Source: Thermoleophilaceae bacterium | Lineage (GTDB): Bacteria; Actinomycetota; Thermoleophilia; Solirubrobacterales; Thermoleophilaceae | DNA: 64,000 bases | Assembly: GCA_030447725.1 (NCBI GenBank) | Contig: JAUJOQ010000002.1 | Coordinates: forward strand, 365,505 to 429,504 | Reading direction: 5' to 3' | In this document: positions 1-7,965 of the stretch, in pieces | Layout of the letters: every line of letters begins with the position of its first letter | Position numbering within the stretch: position 1 is the first letter of the stretch | Made by a program: the position numbers and the translations under genes | The notes under the pieces: generated by a model | What the model saw: the letters and a program-made list of their open reading frames with translations, nothing else | Database searches by the model: none | Told to the model about the DNA's origin: nothing

Positions 1-1385
1 CTGACGATGCTTTTCACGACCCGCTGGTCGGCCTCGCTGTCGGCCATGTCCCGCACGAAGGAGATGTCGATCTTCAGGTACTGCACGACCAGCTGTCGCT
101 GGTAGGTGAGCGAGCCGTATCCGGTGCCGAAGTCATCGAGCGCGCACTTACAGCCCACCCGCGCTATCCGCTCCGAGAAGTCTCGCGCGGCGTCGATGTC
201 CTCGACCGCTGCCGTCTCGGTGATCTCGAAGACGACCTTGGAGGGGTCGGCGCCGGACGTGTGAAGCTCTCGCTCGATCTCGCGGGTAAGCACTCGGTCA
301 CCGATCGACTGGCCTGAGAGGTTGATCTCGACCGAACGGCCTTCGGCGGCGAGGGCGATGCCGCGGTTCACCATGAAGCGGTCGATCTGGCCCATCAGCC
401 CGAAGCGCTCGAACTGCGGCAGGAAATCGCCAGGTGAGATGACGTCATCGGGTCCTCCGTCGCCTTGCATCCGGACGAGCAGTTCCTCCTGCACGACCGC
501 GCCGGAATGCAGGTCTACGATCGGTTGCGCGTATACGAGCAGGCGGTCTTCATAGATAGCCATGCGAATGCGCTCTTCCCATTCGAGGCGTTCGCTCAAC
601 TCCGCCTCGCGGAGCTTTCGGTCGGTGATGTCCGTCGAGATGCCGCACAGCGCGTAGGGCTCTCCGCGCTCGTCGCGCAGCGGGAACTTCAGCGTGATGT
701 ATGTCCGTAGCCCCGCGGCGACTTCGACCTCCTCCTCCAGCGATATCTCGACCCCCTCCTCGACCACCCGGCGATCGGTCTCGCGCGACGCCGGAAGGGC
801 CTCCGGGGGGAGCACGTCTTCATCGCGCAAGCCGACAGCCGTTCCCGGCTCGAGGCCTAGGAGACGCTCGAACTCCGGGTTGCCCAGCAGGTAGCGGTAG
901 TCGCCCCTTCGCTTGACATAGATAGCGGCGCTCGTGTTCTCGATGATGGCCTTCAGCTGCGCCTCGCTCGCGCGAAGCGCCCACTCCGCCCGCTTGCGTT
1001 CGGCGATGTCCGTGAACACGACCACGGCTCCTGTCTCCCCGTCGGGCAGCTCGAAAGGGGCCGAGGTATAGGAGACCTGCAGGGGCGACCCGTCCCGGCG
1101 GTAAAAGACATCTTCGTCCACCCGCGCCGTTTCGCCCTCGAAGCGGACGGCCATGAGCGGACACTCCTCGATCGGGTAAGGAGACCCGTCCGGACGGCGA
1201 TAGTGGGACATCTGGTGAAGGTTTGCCCCGAGTAAGTCGCCAGATCCCCACCCCAGCCGCTGCTCAGCGATGGCATTCATGTAAAGAACCGCGCCGGACT
1301 GATCGACTGTGATCAAGCCCTCGCCCATGCTCTCCACGACCGCCTCGAGGTACTCGGGCGAGGGTTGTTTGTCGGCTAAAGACAC
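1..1385 (-). CDS. PAS-PAS-EAL cyclic-di-GMP phosphodiesterase (3' end outside window)
   Basis: Translation on the minus strand gives two PAS domains (each ending in an ITDRK/IAERK-like linker) followed by an EAL domain that continues past base 1, so the C-terminus is missing. Visible EAL signatures are EELLVRM (EAL position), INLSGQS, FEITET, DDFGTGYGS and LKIDISFV. The metal-binding Glu, Asn and Asp residues and the catalytic Lys are all present, so active c-di-GMP hydrolysis is expected. There is no GGDEF domain between the PAS and EAL parts. The start is taken as GTG at 1385, preceded by GGGAG six bases upstream; ATG at 1328 is the alternative. The gene follows the L,D-transpeptidase by 27 bases on the same strand and is probably co-transcribed with it, linking second-messenger turnover to envelope genes. 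No transmembrane segment is seen, so it is probably a cytosolic sensor. Confidence 0.85.
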   Translation of the reverse strand, partial: MSLADKQPSPEYLEAVVESMGEGLITVDQSGAVLYMNAIAEQRLGWGSGDLLGANLHQMSHYRRPDGSPYPIEECPLMAVRFEGETARVDEDVFYRRDGSPLQVSYTSAPFELPDGETGAVVVFTDIAERKRAEWALRASEAQLKAIIENTSAAIYVKRRGDYRYLLGNPEFERLLGLEPGTAVGLRDEDVLPPEALPASRETDRRVVEEGVEISLEEEVEVAAGLRTYITLKFPLRDERGEPYALCGISTDITDRKLREAELSERLEWEERIRMAIYEDRLLVYAQPIVDLHSGAVVQEELLVRMQGDGGPDDVISPGDFLPQFERFGLMGQIDRFMVNRGIALAAEGRSVEINLSGQSIGDRVLTREIERELHTSGADPSKVVFEITETAAVEDIDAARDFSERIARVGCKCALDDFGTGYGSLTYQRQLVVQYLKIDISFVRDMADSEADQRVVKSIV

Positions 1386-1412
1386 ACGATGCTCCCGATG
1401 GCTACGCGCACG

Positions 1413-2150
1413 TCAGCGGATGTGGACCGGTGTTCCGACTGGCATGAGCCTCGCGAGTCGCCTGACAGCGGAGTTCGGGACGCGGACGCAGCCGTGGGAA
1501 GGTCTGCCCGGGATGAGCCAAGGCTCGTTGGTTCCATGGATGCCGATCACTCCCCCGCCGGGCCAGTCGCTGAGCACCGAGTACCCGGCGGTTCCGAACG
1601 CCCACGGCCCATAGAGCCCCCCGGGGTCCGTGACCCTGAACTTCTCGCGGATCCAGAATCGGCCGGCCGGGGTAGGGGTGCCCGCCGCTCCGACACCGAT
1701 CGGAGATCGCCAGATCCGCCGGCCAGAGCGGTAGAGGGTCGCGCGCAGGCGGCCGCGTTGGACCACCAAGCGGGTGCGGACGCGGTACAAGGGACCAAGA
1801 GCGGACTCCCGGACCCACCCCGTGCGCGCGTTCGGGCGCATCGGGATGCGGACGCGAAGCCAGCTGCCCCCGTGGCGATCGGTGAGGCGTCGCAGGACCG
1901 GGTAGACCTCGGGGAACCCGTCCTCGGTGAGGAGGTGAATCCGCGCGATCCGGCGCGAGGCCGGCGACGGCAGCCGCCTGACGGGTAACCGCTCTACGGG
2001 GTGGGCCCAGTGCGCGAAGCTCTCCCCGCCGGTGAGTCGCACGCTGTCGGCGGGCTGAGGAGCATCGGCGCTCGACGACGCCGGCAGCCCGACCGTCACC
2101 GCCACGGCGAGGAGCACCTGGATCCAGGGCGTGCACTTGGCACATCTCAT
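1413..2150 (-). CDS. L,D-transpeptidase (YkuD domain), secreted
   Basis: The C-terminal half carries the YkuD catalytic signature: HGTNEPWLIPGRPSHGCVRV, with the nucleophile Cys in SHGCVR. Such enzymes make 3-3 peptidoglycan cross-links or attach proteins outside the membrane. The N-terminus MRCAKC...VLLAVAVTVGLPASSSADA is a Sec signal peptide. I start at ATG 2150 because GGAGGG lies three bases before it; the longer reading frame (from 2201) has no such support. The start lies 13 bases after the stop of the ice-binding protein gene, which suggests one transcript. The middle part (about 80 residues before the catalytic domain) is Arg-rich and matches nothing I can name. Confidence 0.88.
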   Translation of the reverse strand: MRCAKCTPWIQVLLAVAVTVGLPASSSADAPQPADSVRLTGGESFAHWAHPVERLPVRRLPSPASRRIARIHLLTEDGFPEVYPVLRRLTDRHGGSWLRVRIPMRPNARTGWVRESALGPLYRVRTRLVVQRGRLRATLYRSGRRIWRSPIGVGAAGTPTPAGRFWIREKFRVTDPGGLYGPWAFGTAGYSVLSDWPGGGVIGIHGTNEPWLIPGRPSHGCVRVPNSAVRRLARLMPVGTPVHIR

Positions 2151-2163
2151 GGTCCCTCCGGGT

Positions 2164-3498
2164 TCAGCCCGTGAAGCGCGGAGCCGGCAGGGCGAACGCA
2201 CAGCGCCCGAAGCGACGCGTCGTCACTGACCGGTTGCCCTCGCGGTCACGCGCTACGACCCTGATCCGGTGAGGACCTACACGCAGTCCGCGGACCGTGA
2301 CACGAAGTGAGAACCGCCTCAGGGTGGTCCCCTTCAGCAGCTTGCCGTCAAGGAAGACTCTCACCCTCCGGATCCCGTCACTGTCACGAACCCTGATGCG
2401 CGCCGTGAAGTCGCGCGTGGTGCAGACGGTGCCGGCAGGAGCCCGACGAGCGCCCGGCCTGCGAACCGGCGGTTGGCGAAGGCCGGGCAGGCCGAGAATC
2501 TTTACCAGCGGGCCCGCACCGGGGGCCCCCGAGCCGGGCCCCCCCGAGCCGGGGCCGCCGGTGCCGCCGGTGCCTGGGCCGTCGGAGCCGGGGCCGTCAC
2601 CGCCGGGGCCGTCGGCGCCGGGGCCGTCGGCGCCGGGGCCGTCGCCGCCGGGTGGGGTCGGGCCGGGCTCCGTGCCCGGGGGGGTGGGGCCGGGGCCGGG
2701 CCCGGGACCGGGACCGGGGCTCGGCCCGGGCTCCGGGCCTGCCGCCGCGCACCGGGCACGCGTAACCGTGTCGTTGATCAACGTCACGGCGCCGTTGCGG
2801 GCCAGGAGCCGGCCGTCGACCGTCACGGCGTCATTCACAGAGATCGACGTCAACGCAAGGATGTTGCCCTTGAACGCAGTTCTCGTTCCGAGCGTCGCGG
2901 AACTGCCCACCTGCCAGAAGACGTTGCACGCTTGAGCGCCATTGATGAGGTTCACCCTGCTGTCGGTTGCCGTCGTGAGGGTCGACTCGATCTGGAAGAT
3001 GAAGACGGCATTGGGATTGCCCTGCGCGTCGAGCGTCAGGGGCCCCGTCAGCCCAAGCGAGGGAACCGACCCCGTCCTATAGACGCCAGGGGTGAGAATT
3101 CGCCCGCCGACGTCGGGCGGCAGCGTCGCCGTGAACGGCCGTCCGGCGGCGTCGTTGTACGCGGTCACCAGGTCGACCTTCGCCTGCCGGGCCACAGCGT
3201 TGTTCACATGCCTCGCGCCATTCACCGTTCCCGGCGGAAACCCCGTCACCTCAGTGCCCGGATCCAAGCCCAGATCGCCGTTGATCACCGAAGGGCCTGT
3301 ATTCGTGATCGTGCTTCCCGCCAGAACCGCGAAGGGTTCGGCCGTTCCAAGGCCCACCGGCGCCTGCGCCATCGCAGTACCGGCAAACGCCAGCGTCAAC
3401 AGTGACGCTAGCCCAACAGCAAGGATGATGCGACGGGTGCACCGATGGAACACCAGAGCCCAACTCGAGGGACTCTCCGACCTGTGAGGGACAAGCAT
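2164..3498 (-). CDS. Ice-binding-fold (DUF3494) secreted protein with Gly-Pro linker and Ig-like C-terminus
   Basis: After a signal peptide ending near TAMAQA comes a DUF3494 beta-solenoid domain of about 210 residues: FAVLAGSTITNTGPSVINGD, GVYRTGSVPSLGLTGPLTLD, AVFIFQIESTLTT, FKGNILALTSISVND and DGRLLARNGAVTL. This fold is found in ice-binding proteins and in surface adhesins. Then follows a linker of about 85 residues of PGPGPG and GADGPG repeats, and a C-terminal Ig-like module (VRVFLDGKLLKGTTL...HRIRVVARDREGN). The start ATG 3498 is preceded by GGAAGGCGG. The export and linker architecture suggest a surface or secreted adhesion protein. Ice binding itself cannot be inferred, because the domain is widespread in non-psychrophiles. 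Confidence 0.87.
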   Translation of the reverse strand: MLVPHRSESPSSWALVFHRCTRRIILAVGLASLLTLAFAGTAMAQAPVGLGTAEPFAVLAGSTITNTGPSVINGDLGLDPGTEVTGFPPGTVNGARHVNNAVARQAKVDLVTAYNDAAGRPFTATLPPDVGGRILTPGVYRTGSVPSLGLTGPLTLDAQGNPNAVFIFQIESTLTTATDSRVNLINGAQACNVFWQVGSSATLGTRTAFKGNILALTSISVNDAVTVDGRLLARNGAVTLINDTVTRARCAAAGPEPGPSPGPGPGPGPGPTPPGTEPGPTPPGGDGPGADGPGADGPGGDGPGSDGPGTGGTGGPGSGGPGSGAPGAGPLVKILGLPGLRQPPVRRPGARRAPAGTVCTTRDFTARIRVRDSDGIRRVRVFLDGKLLKGTTLRRFSLRVTVRGLRVGPHRIRVVARDREGNRSVTTRRFGRCAFALPAPRFTG

Positions 3499-3582
3499 GT
3501 AAAACCGCCTTCCGACGACGCTTTAGGCCGAGCAGGCCACGGACCAATGCTCGAGAACGACGCGCCCGCACGGAAGCCCTCG

Positions 3583-3612
3583 CGAGGATCGTAGCCTGTT
3601 CGGGCGCCAGAA
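3583..3612 (-). promoter_or_regulatory. Candidate promoter of the ice-binding/L,D-transpeptidase cluster
   Basis: On the minus strand TTGTCT is followed after 18 bases by TACGAT, then a leader of roughly 80 bases to the ATG at 3498. This is a reasonable sigma70-type match. The leader is GC-rich and could fold, but I found no known riboswitch core in it. Confidence 0.4.
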
Positions 3613-3651
3613 GACAAGCGCTTGCAAGTTGACACCCGCGCCCCGCGAGTT

Positions 3652-5034
3652 TCAAGCTTTGTTCTGAACGACCCGTACGCCCCGCCTTGGCACGAAGGTG
3701 ACCCCCCTCCGCACACCCCGGTCTGGCTGGCGCCCCACCGGCCCGAGCTCCGCGCGCTCCAGCACCCGCCGGATCACCACCCGCATCTCGAACTCCGCGA
3801 AGCTCGCCCCCAGGCACCGCCGTGTCCCGCCGCCGAACGGCAGCCACGTGTAGGTGTCCGGCGGGTCGGAGCCAAGGAAGCGCTCGGGGCGGAACTCGGT
3901 GGCCGCTGGGTACCGGTCCGCCCGCCGGTGGATCGCCGCGATCGACGGGTTGATCTCCACTCCCGGCGGGATCGCAAAGCCGCCTACCTCGAACGGCTCC
4001 TGGCCGCGCACCACTCGCCCGATGCCCGAGATCACCGGGCGGATGCGCAGCGTCTCCTTCACCACCGCGCCGAGGTAGGCCTCGTCTCCCGATGCCAGCG
4101 ACGCCCGAAGCCGAGCCAGCACCGGCGGATTGTGCAGCAGCAGGTCGAACGCCCACGCCAGCGCCGTCGCCGTCGTCTCGTGCCCCGCGACCAGCAGCGT
4201 CAGCAGCTCGTCGCGCAGCTCCTCGTCGGTCATCGGGCTTCCGCCCTCGTCGCGCGCCAGCACCAGCATCGACAGCACGTCCTCGCGTGAGGCCAGAGAA
4301 TCTCCGGTGCGGTGCTCACCGGAACAACGTTCCGGCTGCGCTCCTCCCGAGCCCACCTCACCGCGCCGCGCGGCGATCTCCTCGTAGATGAGCTCGTCCA
4401 CCGCTCGCCTGTGCTGCGCGAACTCCTCACCCGCCCCACTTCCGCGCCGCCCGCCCGTCAGCACCAGCATCAGCACGCCGGCCCGCGAGGCCACCGGGTC
4501 GATCATCGCCCGCAGCCTTCGCCTGAGCTCGAGAGAGCGCGACTCGTAGGTCACCCCGAACACCGCCCGCACGATCACGTCCAACGTCAGCGCCTGCATC
4601 GACCCCAGCAGCGCGAACTCCTCCCCGACCGGCCACGACTCGATTGCCCGGTCTGCCGCCTCGACCATGACCTCCTCGTACGCACGCATCCGCTGCCCGT
4701 GAAACGGCGGCAGCAGCAGCTTTCGTTGGCGCAGATGCTCCGCTCCGTCGAGCAGCAACACCGACCGCTCCCCCACCACTGGCCCCAGCAGCGCGTTCGC
4801 CTCTCCGGCCCGCAGCCGATCGGGCGAGCCGCGAAGCACCTGCTTGACCTGATCGACATCGAAGACCATCACGAACTGCGGGTCGAACAGGCTGCCAAAG
4901 ATGACCACGTCCCCGTAGCGACGCCGGCAGAACTCGATCCACGGCGCCGGGAAGAAGAGAAACCCGGCCGTCTGCACCCAACGCGGCAGCCGCGGGCCAG
5001 GAGGAAGCGCTTGAACGCGTGCGCCAGCAGCCAT
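3652..5034 (-). CDS. Cytochrome P450
   Basis: A 460-residue haem monooxygenase of normal P450 length. The I-helix oxygen-activation motif AGHETT is at about residues 283-288, the K-helix ExxR as KETLR at 326-330, and the haem loop FGGGTRRCLG at 400-409 with the thiolate Cys at about 407. The start is ATG 5034, because upstream sequence in the same frame is antisense to the neighbouring hydrolase and is not P450-like. A hydrophilic insert at about 220-250 precedes the I-helix. The substrate is unknown. No ferredoxin or reductase gene is adjacent, so electrons must come from elsewhere. The gene is divergent from an alpha/beta hydrolase, with only 37-43 bases between the starts. Confidence 0.93.
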   Translation of the reverse strand: MAAGARVQALPPGPRLPRWVQTAGFLFFPAPWIEFCRRRYGDVVIFGSLFDPQFVMVFDVDQVKQVLRGSPDRLRAGEANALLGPVVGERSVLLLDGAEHLRQRKLLLPPFHGQRMRAYEEVMVEAADRAIESWPVGEEFALLGSMQALTLDVIVRAVFGVTYESRSLELRRRLRAMIDPVASRAGVLMLVLTGGRRGSGAGEEFAQHRRAVDELIYEEIAARRGEVGSGGAQPERCSGEHRTGDSLASREDVLSMLVLARDEGGSPMTDEELRDELLTLLVAGHETTATALAWAFDLLLHNPPVLARLRASLASGDEAYLGAVVKETLRIRPVISGIGRVVRGQEPFEVGGFAIPPGVEINPSIAAIHRRADRYPAATEFRPERFLGSDPPDTYTWLPFGGGTRRCLGASFAEFEMRVVIRRVLERAELGPVGRQPDRGVRRGVTFVPRRGVRVVQNKA

Positions 5035-5063
5035 CGCCGCCGATCCTGACAGCACGGGCACTC

Positions 5064-5069
5064 TAGGCT
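5064..5069 (+). promoter_or_regulatory. Candidate -10 (TAGGCT) for leaderless alpha/beta hydrolase mRNA
   Basis: TAGGCT ends eight bases before the ATG at 5078. That spacing fits a transcript starting at or next to the start codon. The overlapping CTAG core also gives TAGAGT on the other strand, facing the P450 gene. Confidence 0.4.
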
Positions 5070-5077
5070 CGATGGCC

Positions 5078-5854
5078 ATGGACCTCCACCACATCCGCAG
5101 GGGCGAAGGCAGGCCCCTCGTGCTGATCCACGGACTCGGCTCCGACCACGGCAACTGGTCGCGCGTGCTCGCCCCGCTGGCCGACCAGCGGGAGGTGATC
5201 GCCCCCGACCTGCCCGGCTTCGGCGACAGCCCACCCCTGGCGGGGGAGCCGACCATCGCGGCGCTGGCCGACGCCCTCGAGGCCTTCTTCGCCCGGCATG
5301 ACCTCGACGGGCCCGACGTGGTGGGCAGCTCCATGGGCGCCCGACTGGCGCTCGAGCTCGCGCGCCGCGGCAAGGCAGGCGCCACCGTGGCGCTGGCCCC
5401 CGGCGGGTTCTGGACCGAGAACGAGTTGCGCTTCTTCAGGGTGACCGTAGGCACCTCGATCAGGCTGGTCCGCGCTCTGGCGCCGGTGATGCCCCAGATC
5501 ACGGGCAACCGGGTGGGGCGTGCGGCCCTGCTGGCCCAGTTCTCTGTCAGGCCCTGGGCGCTGCCCGCCTCGGTGGCCCTCCACGAGACGCAGTCCATCG
5601 CGCAGGCGTCCGCGCTCGACGAGACATTCCGCGCCCTCGTCGACGGCCCGCTTCAGGACGGCGCCGCCGACACTCCGGGCCGGGTCACGATCGGGTGGGG
5701 CCGCCAGGACCGCGTGCTCTTTCCCAGCCAGGCAGAGCGAGCCCGGGCCAGGTTCCCCAACGCCGAACTGCACTGGTTCGACAGGTGCGGCCACTTCCCG
5801 CAGTGGGACCAGCCGGAGGAGACCGCGGGGCTGATCCTGAGCCGCACCGGTTGA
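5078..5854 (+). CDS. Alpha/beta hydrolase
   Basis: Classical alpha/beta-hydrolase fold: oxyanion-hole region LIHGLGSDHGNW, nucleophile elbow GSSMG with Ser, acid in GWGRQDRV, and catalytic His in RCGHFPQW. A complete Ser-Asp-His triad is therefore visible in about 258 residues. The substrate cannot be read from the sequence; esters, lactones or haloalkane-like compounds are all possible. I prefer ATG 5078 over ATG 5072 because a TAGGCT -10 lies eight bases before it and there is no Shine-Dalgarno before either. It may form an operon with ltrA, which starts one to seven bases after its stop. Confidence 0.88.
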   Translation: MDLHHIRRGEGRPLVLIHGLGSDHGNWSRVLAPLADQREVIAPDLPGFGDSPPLAGEPTIAALADALEAFFARHDLDGPDVVGSSMGARLALELARRGKAGATVALAPGGFWTENELRFFRVTVGTSIRLVRALAPVMPQITGNRVGRAALLAQFSVRPWALPASVALHETQSIAQASALDETFRALVDGPLQDGAADTPGRVTIGWGRQDRVLFPSQAERARARFPNAELHWFDRCGHFPQWDQPEETAGLILSRTG

Positions 5855-5855
5855 C

Positions 5856-7043
5856 TTGAGAGTGGCGACCATCGAGCAGGCCGCCGAGGCCCAGGAGAAG
5901 GACGAGGGCCAGGCCGCGGCCGAGCAGGCGGTGACCCCGCTCGAGCTGTTCTTCGACCTCGTGTTCGTGTTCGCGATCACCCAGGTCACCCAGTTCATCG
6001 CCGACGACCCGACTTGGGAAGGCCTGGCGCGTGGGCTGCTGATCCTGGCCGCGGTGTGGTGGGCGTGGGTGGGCTACTCCTGGCTCACCAACTGGCTCGA
6101 CACCGAGGAGGACCTCACGCGCGTGGGCATCTTCGTCGCGATGGCCGCGATGTTCGTGGTGTCGCTGTCGATCCCCACCGCGTTCAACGAGCACGGCCTG
6201 CTCTTCGCCCTCGCCTACGCGGCGGTGCGCGTCGTCCACATCCTGCTCTACGGCTACGCCGCCAACGACGCCGACGTTCAGGAGGCCGTGCGCCGGTTCG
6301 CGCCCCCTGTGACCGTGGCGGTGAGCCTGCTCGTGCTGGCCTCGTTCTTCGACGGCGCCGCGCAGGGCGCCATCTGGGCCGTGGCCATCGCCCTCGACTT
6401 CAGCGCCGCGCTGCTGGGCCGCGGCCAGAAGTGGAAGCTGCACCCGGGGCACTTCGCCGAGCGCCACGGGCTGATCGTGATCATCGCCTTCGGCGAGTCG
6501 ATCGTGGCCACCGGCCTGGGCGCCCAGGGCACGGGCCTGACAACCGCGGTGGTGATCGCCGCCCTGCTGTCGATCGTGCTTGCCGCCGCGCTGTGGTGGG
6601 CCTACTTCGACGTGGTGGCAATCGTGGCCGAGCGCCGCCTCCGACAGGCGGGGCGCGTGGAGCAGGCGCTGATGGCGCGCGACTCCTACAGCTACATCCA
6701 CCTGCTGATGATCGCCGGGATCGTGCTGGTGGCGCTGGGGGCAAAGAAGACGATCGCCCACGTGGACGAGCCGCTGAAGATCGTGCCTGCCGTGGCGTTG
6801 TGCGGCGGCGTGGCGCTGTACCTGGTCGGCCACATCCTCTTCCGGCTGCGCAACGTGCGCACCTTCAACCGCCATCGATCCGTGGCGGCGGTGCTGGCGC
6901 TGGCCTGCATCCCACTGGCGGTCGAGATCGACGCCCTGGCCACCATGGCCCTGATGGCCGCCCTCACGGCGGGGCTGATCGGCTTCGAGGTGATTCGCTT
7001 CCGCGAGGCCCGCGGGCGCCTGCGGGCCTCCGTGCACGCGTAG
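5856..7043 (+). CDS. ltrA: Low temperature requirement protein A (LtrA) family membrane protein
   Basis: A polytopic membrane protein of 395 residues with the family signatures TPLELFFDLVFVFAITQ near the N-terminus and ERHGLIVIIAFGES in the middle. About ten to twelve hydrophobic segments are visible. LtrA was named for low-temperature growth of Listeria; its biochemical role is unresolved. The start is uncertain: TTG 5856 or GTG 5862 both give the same core, and translation may be coupled to the hydrolase stop at 5854. The C-terminus is short and basic (RFREARGRLRASVHA). Confidence 0.85.
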   Translation: MRVATIEQAAEAQEKDEGQAAAEQAVTPLELFFDLVFVFAITQVTQFIADDPTWEGLARGLLILAAVWWAWVGYSWLTNWLDTEEDLTRVGIFVAMAAMFVVSLSIPTAFNEHGLLFALAYAAVRVVHILLYGYAANDADVQEAVRRFAPPVTVAVSLLVLASFFDGAAQGAIWAVAIALDFSAALLGRGQKWKLHPGHFAERHGLIVIIAFGESIVATGLGAQGTGLTTAVVIAALLSIVLAAALWWAYFDVVAIVAERRLRQAGRVEQALMARDSYSYIHLLMIAGIVLVALGAKKTIAHVDEPLKIVPAVALCGGVALYLVGHILFRLRNVRTFNRHRSVAAVLALACIPLAVEIDALATMALMAALTAGLIGFEVIRFREARGRLRASVHA

Positions 7044-7067
7044 CGCCCCTGCCACAATCCACAGGGC

Positions 7068-7931
7068 ATGGAACCTACCCGCGTACCCGTCCCCGATCCC
7101 CAGTCGCCCGCCGGCTACTACCCGCCCGCCTACGCTCCGGAGCCGGCTGACAAGCCTCCCGTCTGGAAGCGCGCGGGCGGCCTGATCCTGGCTGCCGGCC
7201 TGCTGCTGCTCAAGTTCGGGGCCAAGCTCAAGGGGCTCCTTCTGCTGCTGCCGAAGCTGAAGATCCTGACCACCAGCGCCTCGATGCTGGTGTCGATCGG
7301 CGCCTACACGCTGATCTGGGGCTGGCGGTTCGCGGTGGGCTTCGTAGTCCTGCTCTTCGTGCACGAGATGGGGCACGTGTTCCAGCTGCGCCGCGAGGGG
7401 ATCAAGGCCAGCGCGCCGATGTTCATCCCCTTCGTCGGAGCGCTGGTTGCGATGAAGGAGCTGCCCAAGGACGCCGCTGCGGAGGCGCGCGTTGGCCTGG
7501 CCGGGCCGATCCTGGGCTCCCTCGGCGCTCTCCTTCCACTGGGGGTCTACGCACTCACCGGCAACGAGCTGTTCCAGGCGCTGGCGTTCGTCGGCTTCTT
7601 CCTCAACCTGTTCAACCTGTTGCCGGTGCTGCCGCTCGACGGCGGGCGCGCGATGGCGGCGCTGTCTCCCGCGATGTGGCTGGTGGGCTACGGGCTGCTG
7701 ATCGCGGTCACCTTCGTCGCCCCCAACCCGATCATGATCCTGATTCTGCTGCTCGGTGGCTTCGAGACGTACCGGCGCTGGAAGGCGCGCAGAAGCCACG
7801 AGGCGCAGGAGTACCACCGCGTGCCGCGGCTCACCCGCTTCAAGGTGGCGGGCGTCTATGTCGGCCTGGCGGTGCTGCTGGCCGTAGGCATGGACGCCAC
7901 CTTCCTGGAGCGTGACTTCTCGGACGTGTAG
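7068..7931 (+). CDS. Site-2-protease-like M50 membrane metalloprotease
   Basis: The zinc-binding HExxH appears as HEMGH within a membrane segment (VVLLFVHEMGHVFQL), and the second ligand motif as NLLPVLPLDGGR. Together these define peptidase family M50. The protein has a Pro-rich cytoplasmic N-terminus (about 35 residues) and about six hydrophobic segments over 287 residues. There is no PDZ domain, so it belongs to the minimal, SpoIVFB-like or archaeal-like type and not to RseP. The substrate is unknown. It is followed after 34 bases by a Gly-rich membrane protein on the same strand, which may be a partner. The start ATG 7068 has no clear Shine-Dalgarno. Confidence 0.87.
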   Translation: MEPTRVPVPDPQSPAGYYPPAYAPEPADKPPVWKRAGGLILAAGLLLLKFGAKLKGLLLLLPKLKILTTSASMLVSIGAYTLIWGWRFAVGFVVLLFVHEMGHVFQLRREGIKASAPMFIPFVGALVAMKELPKDAAAEARVGLAGPILGSLGALLPLGVYALTGNELFQALAFVGFFLNLFNLLPVLPLDGGRAMAALSPAMWLVGYGLLIAVTFVAPNPIMILILLLGGFETYRRWKARRSHEAQEYHRVPRLTRFKVAGVYVGLAVLLAVGMDATFLERDFSDV

Positions 7932-7965
7932 GCATGCGAGCAGCCAAGGCGGGTAACCCCCGCTG

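Noticed and set aside
2515..2750. A direct-repeat array (possible CRISPR or satellite) of GGGCCGTCGGCGCC-like units
   Set aside because: The units are in frame and encode the GADGPG linker of the ice-binding-fold protein; there are no unique spacers.
3499..3651. A c-di-GMP-I riboswitch before the ice-binding protein gene
   Set aside because: The leader contains CGGCCTAAA, which recalls the GEMM motif, but the conserved CGCAAAGC core and the second tetraloop-receptor stem are missing.
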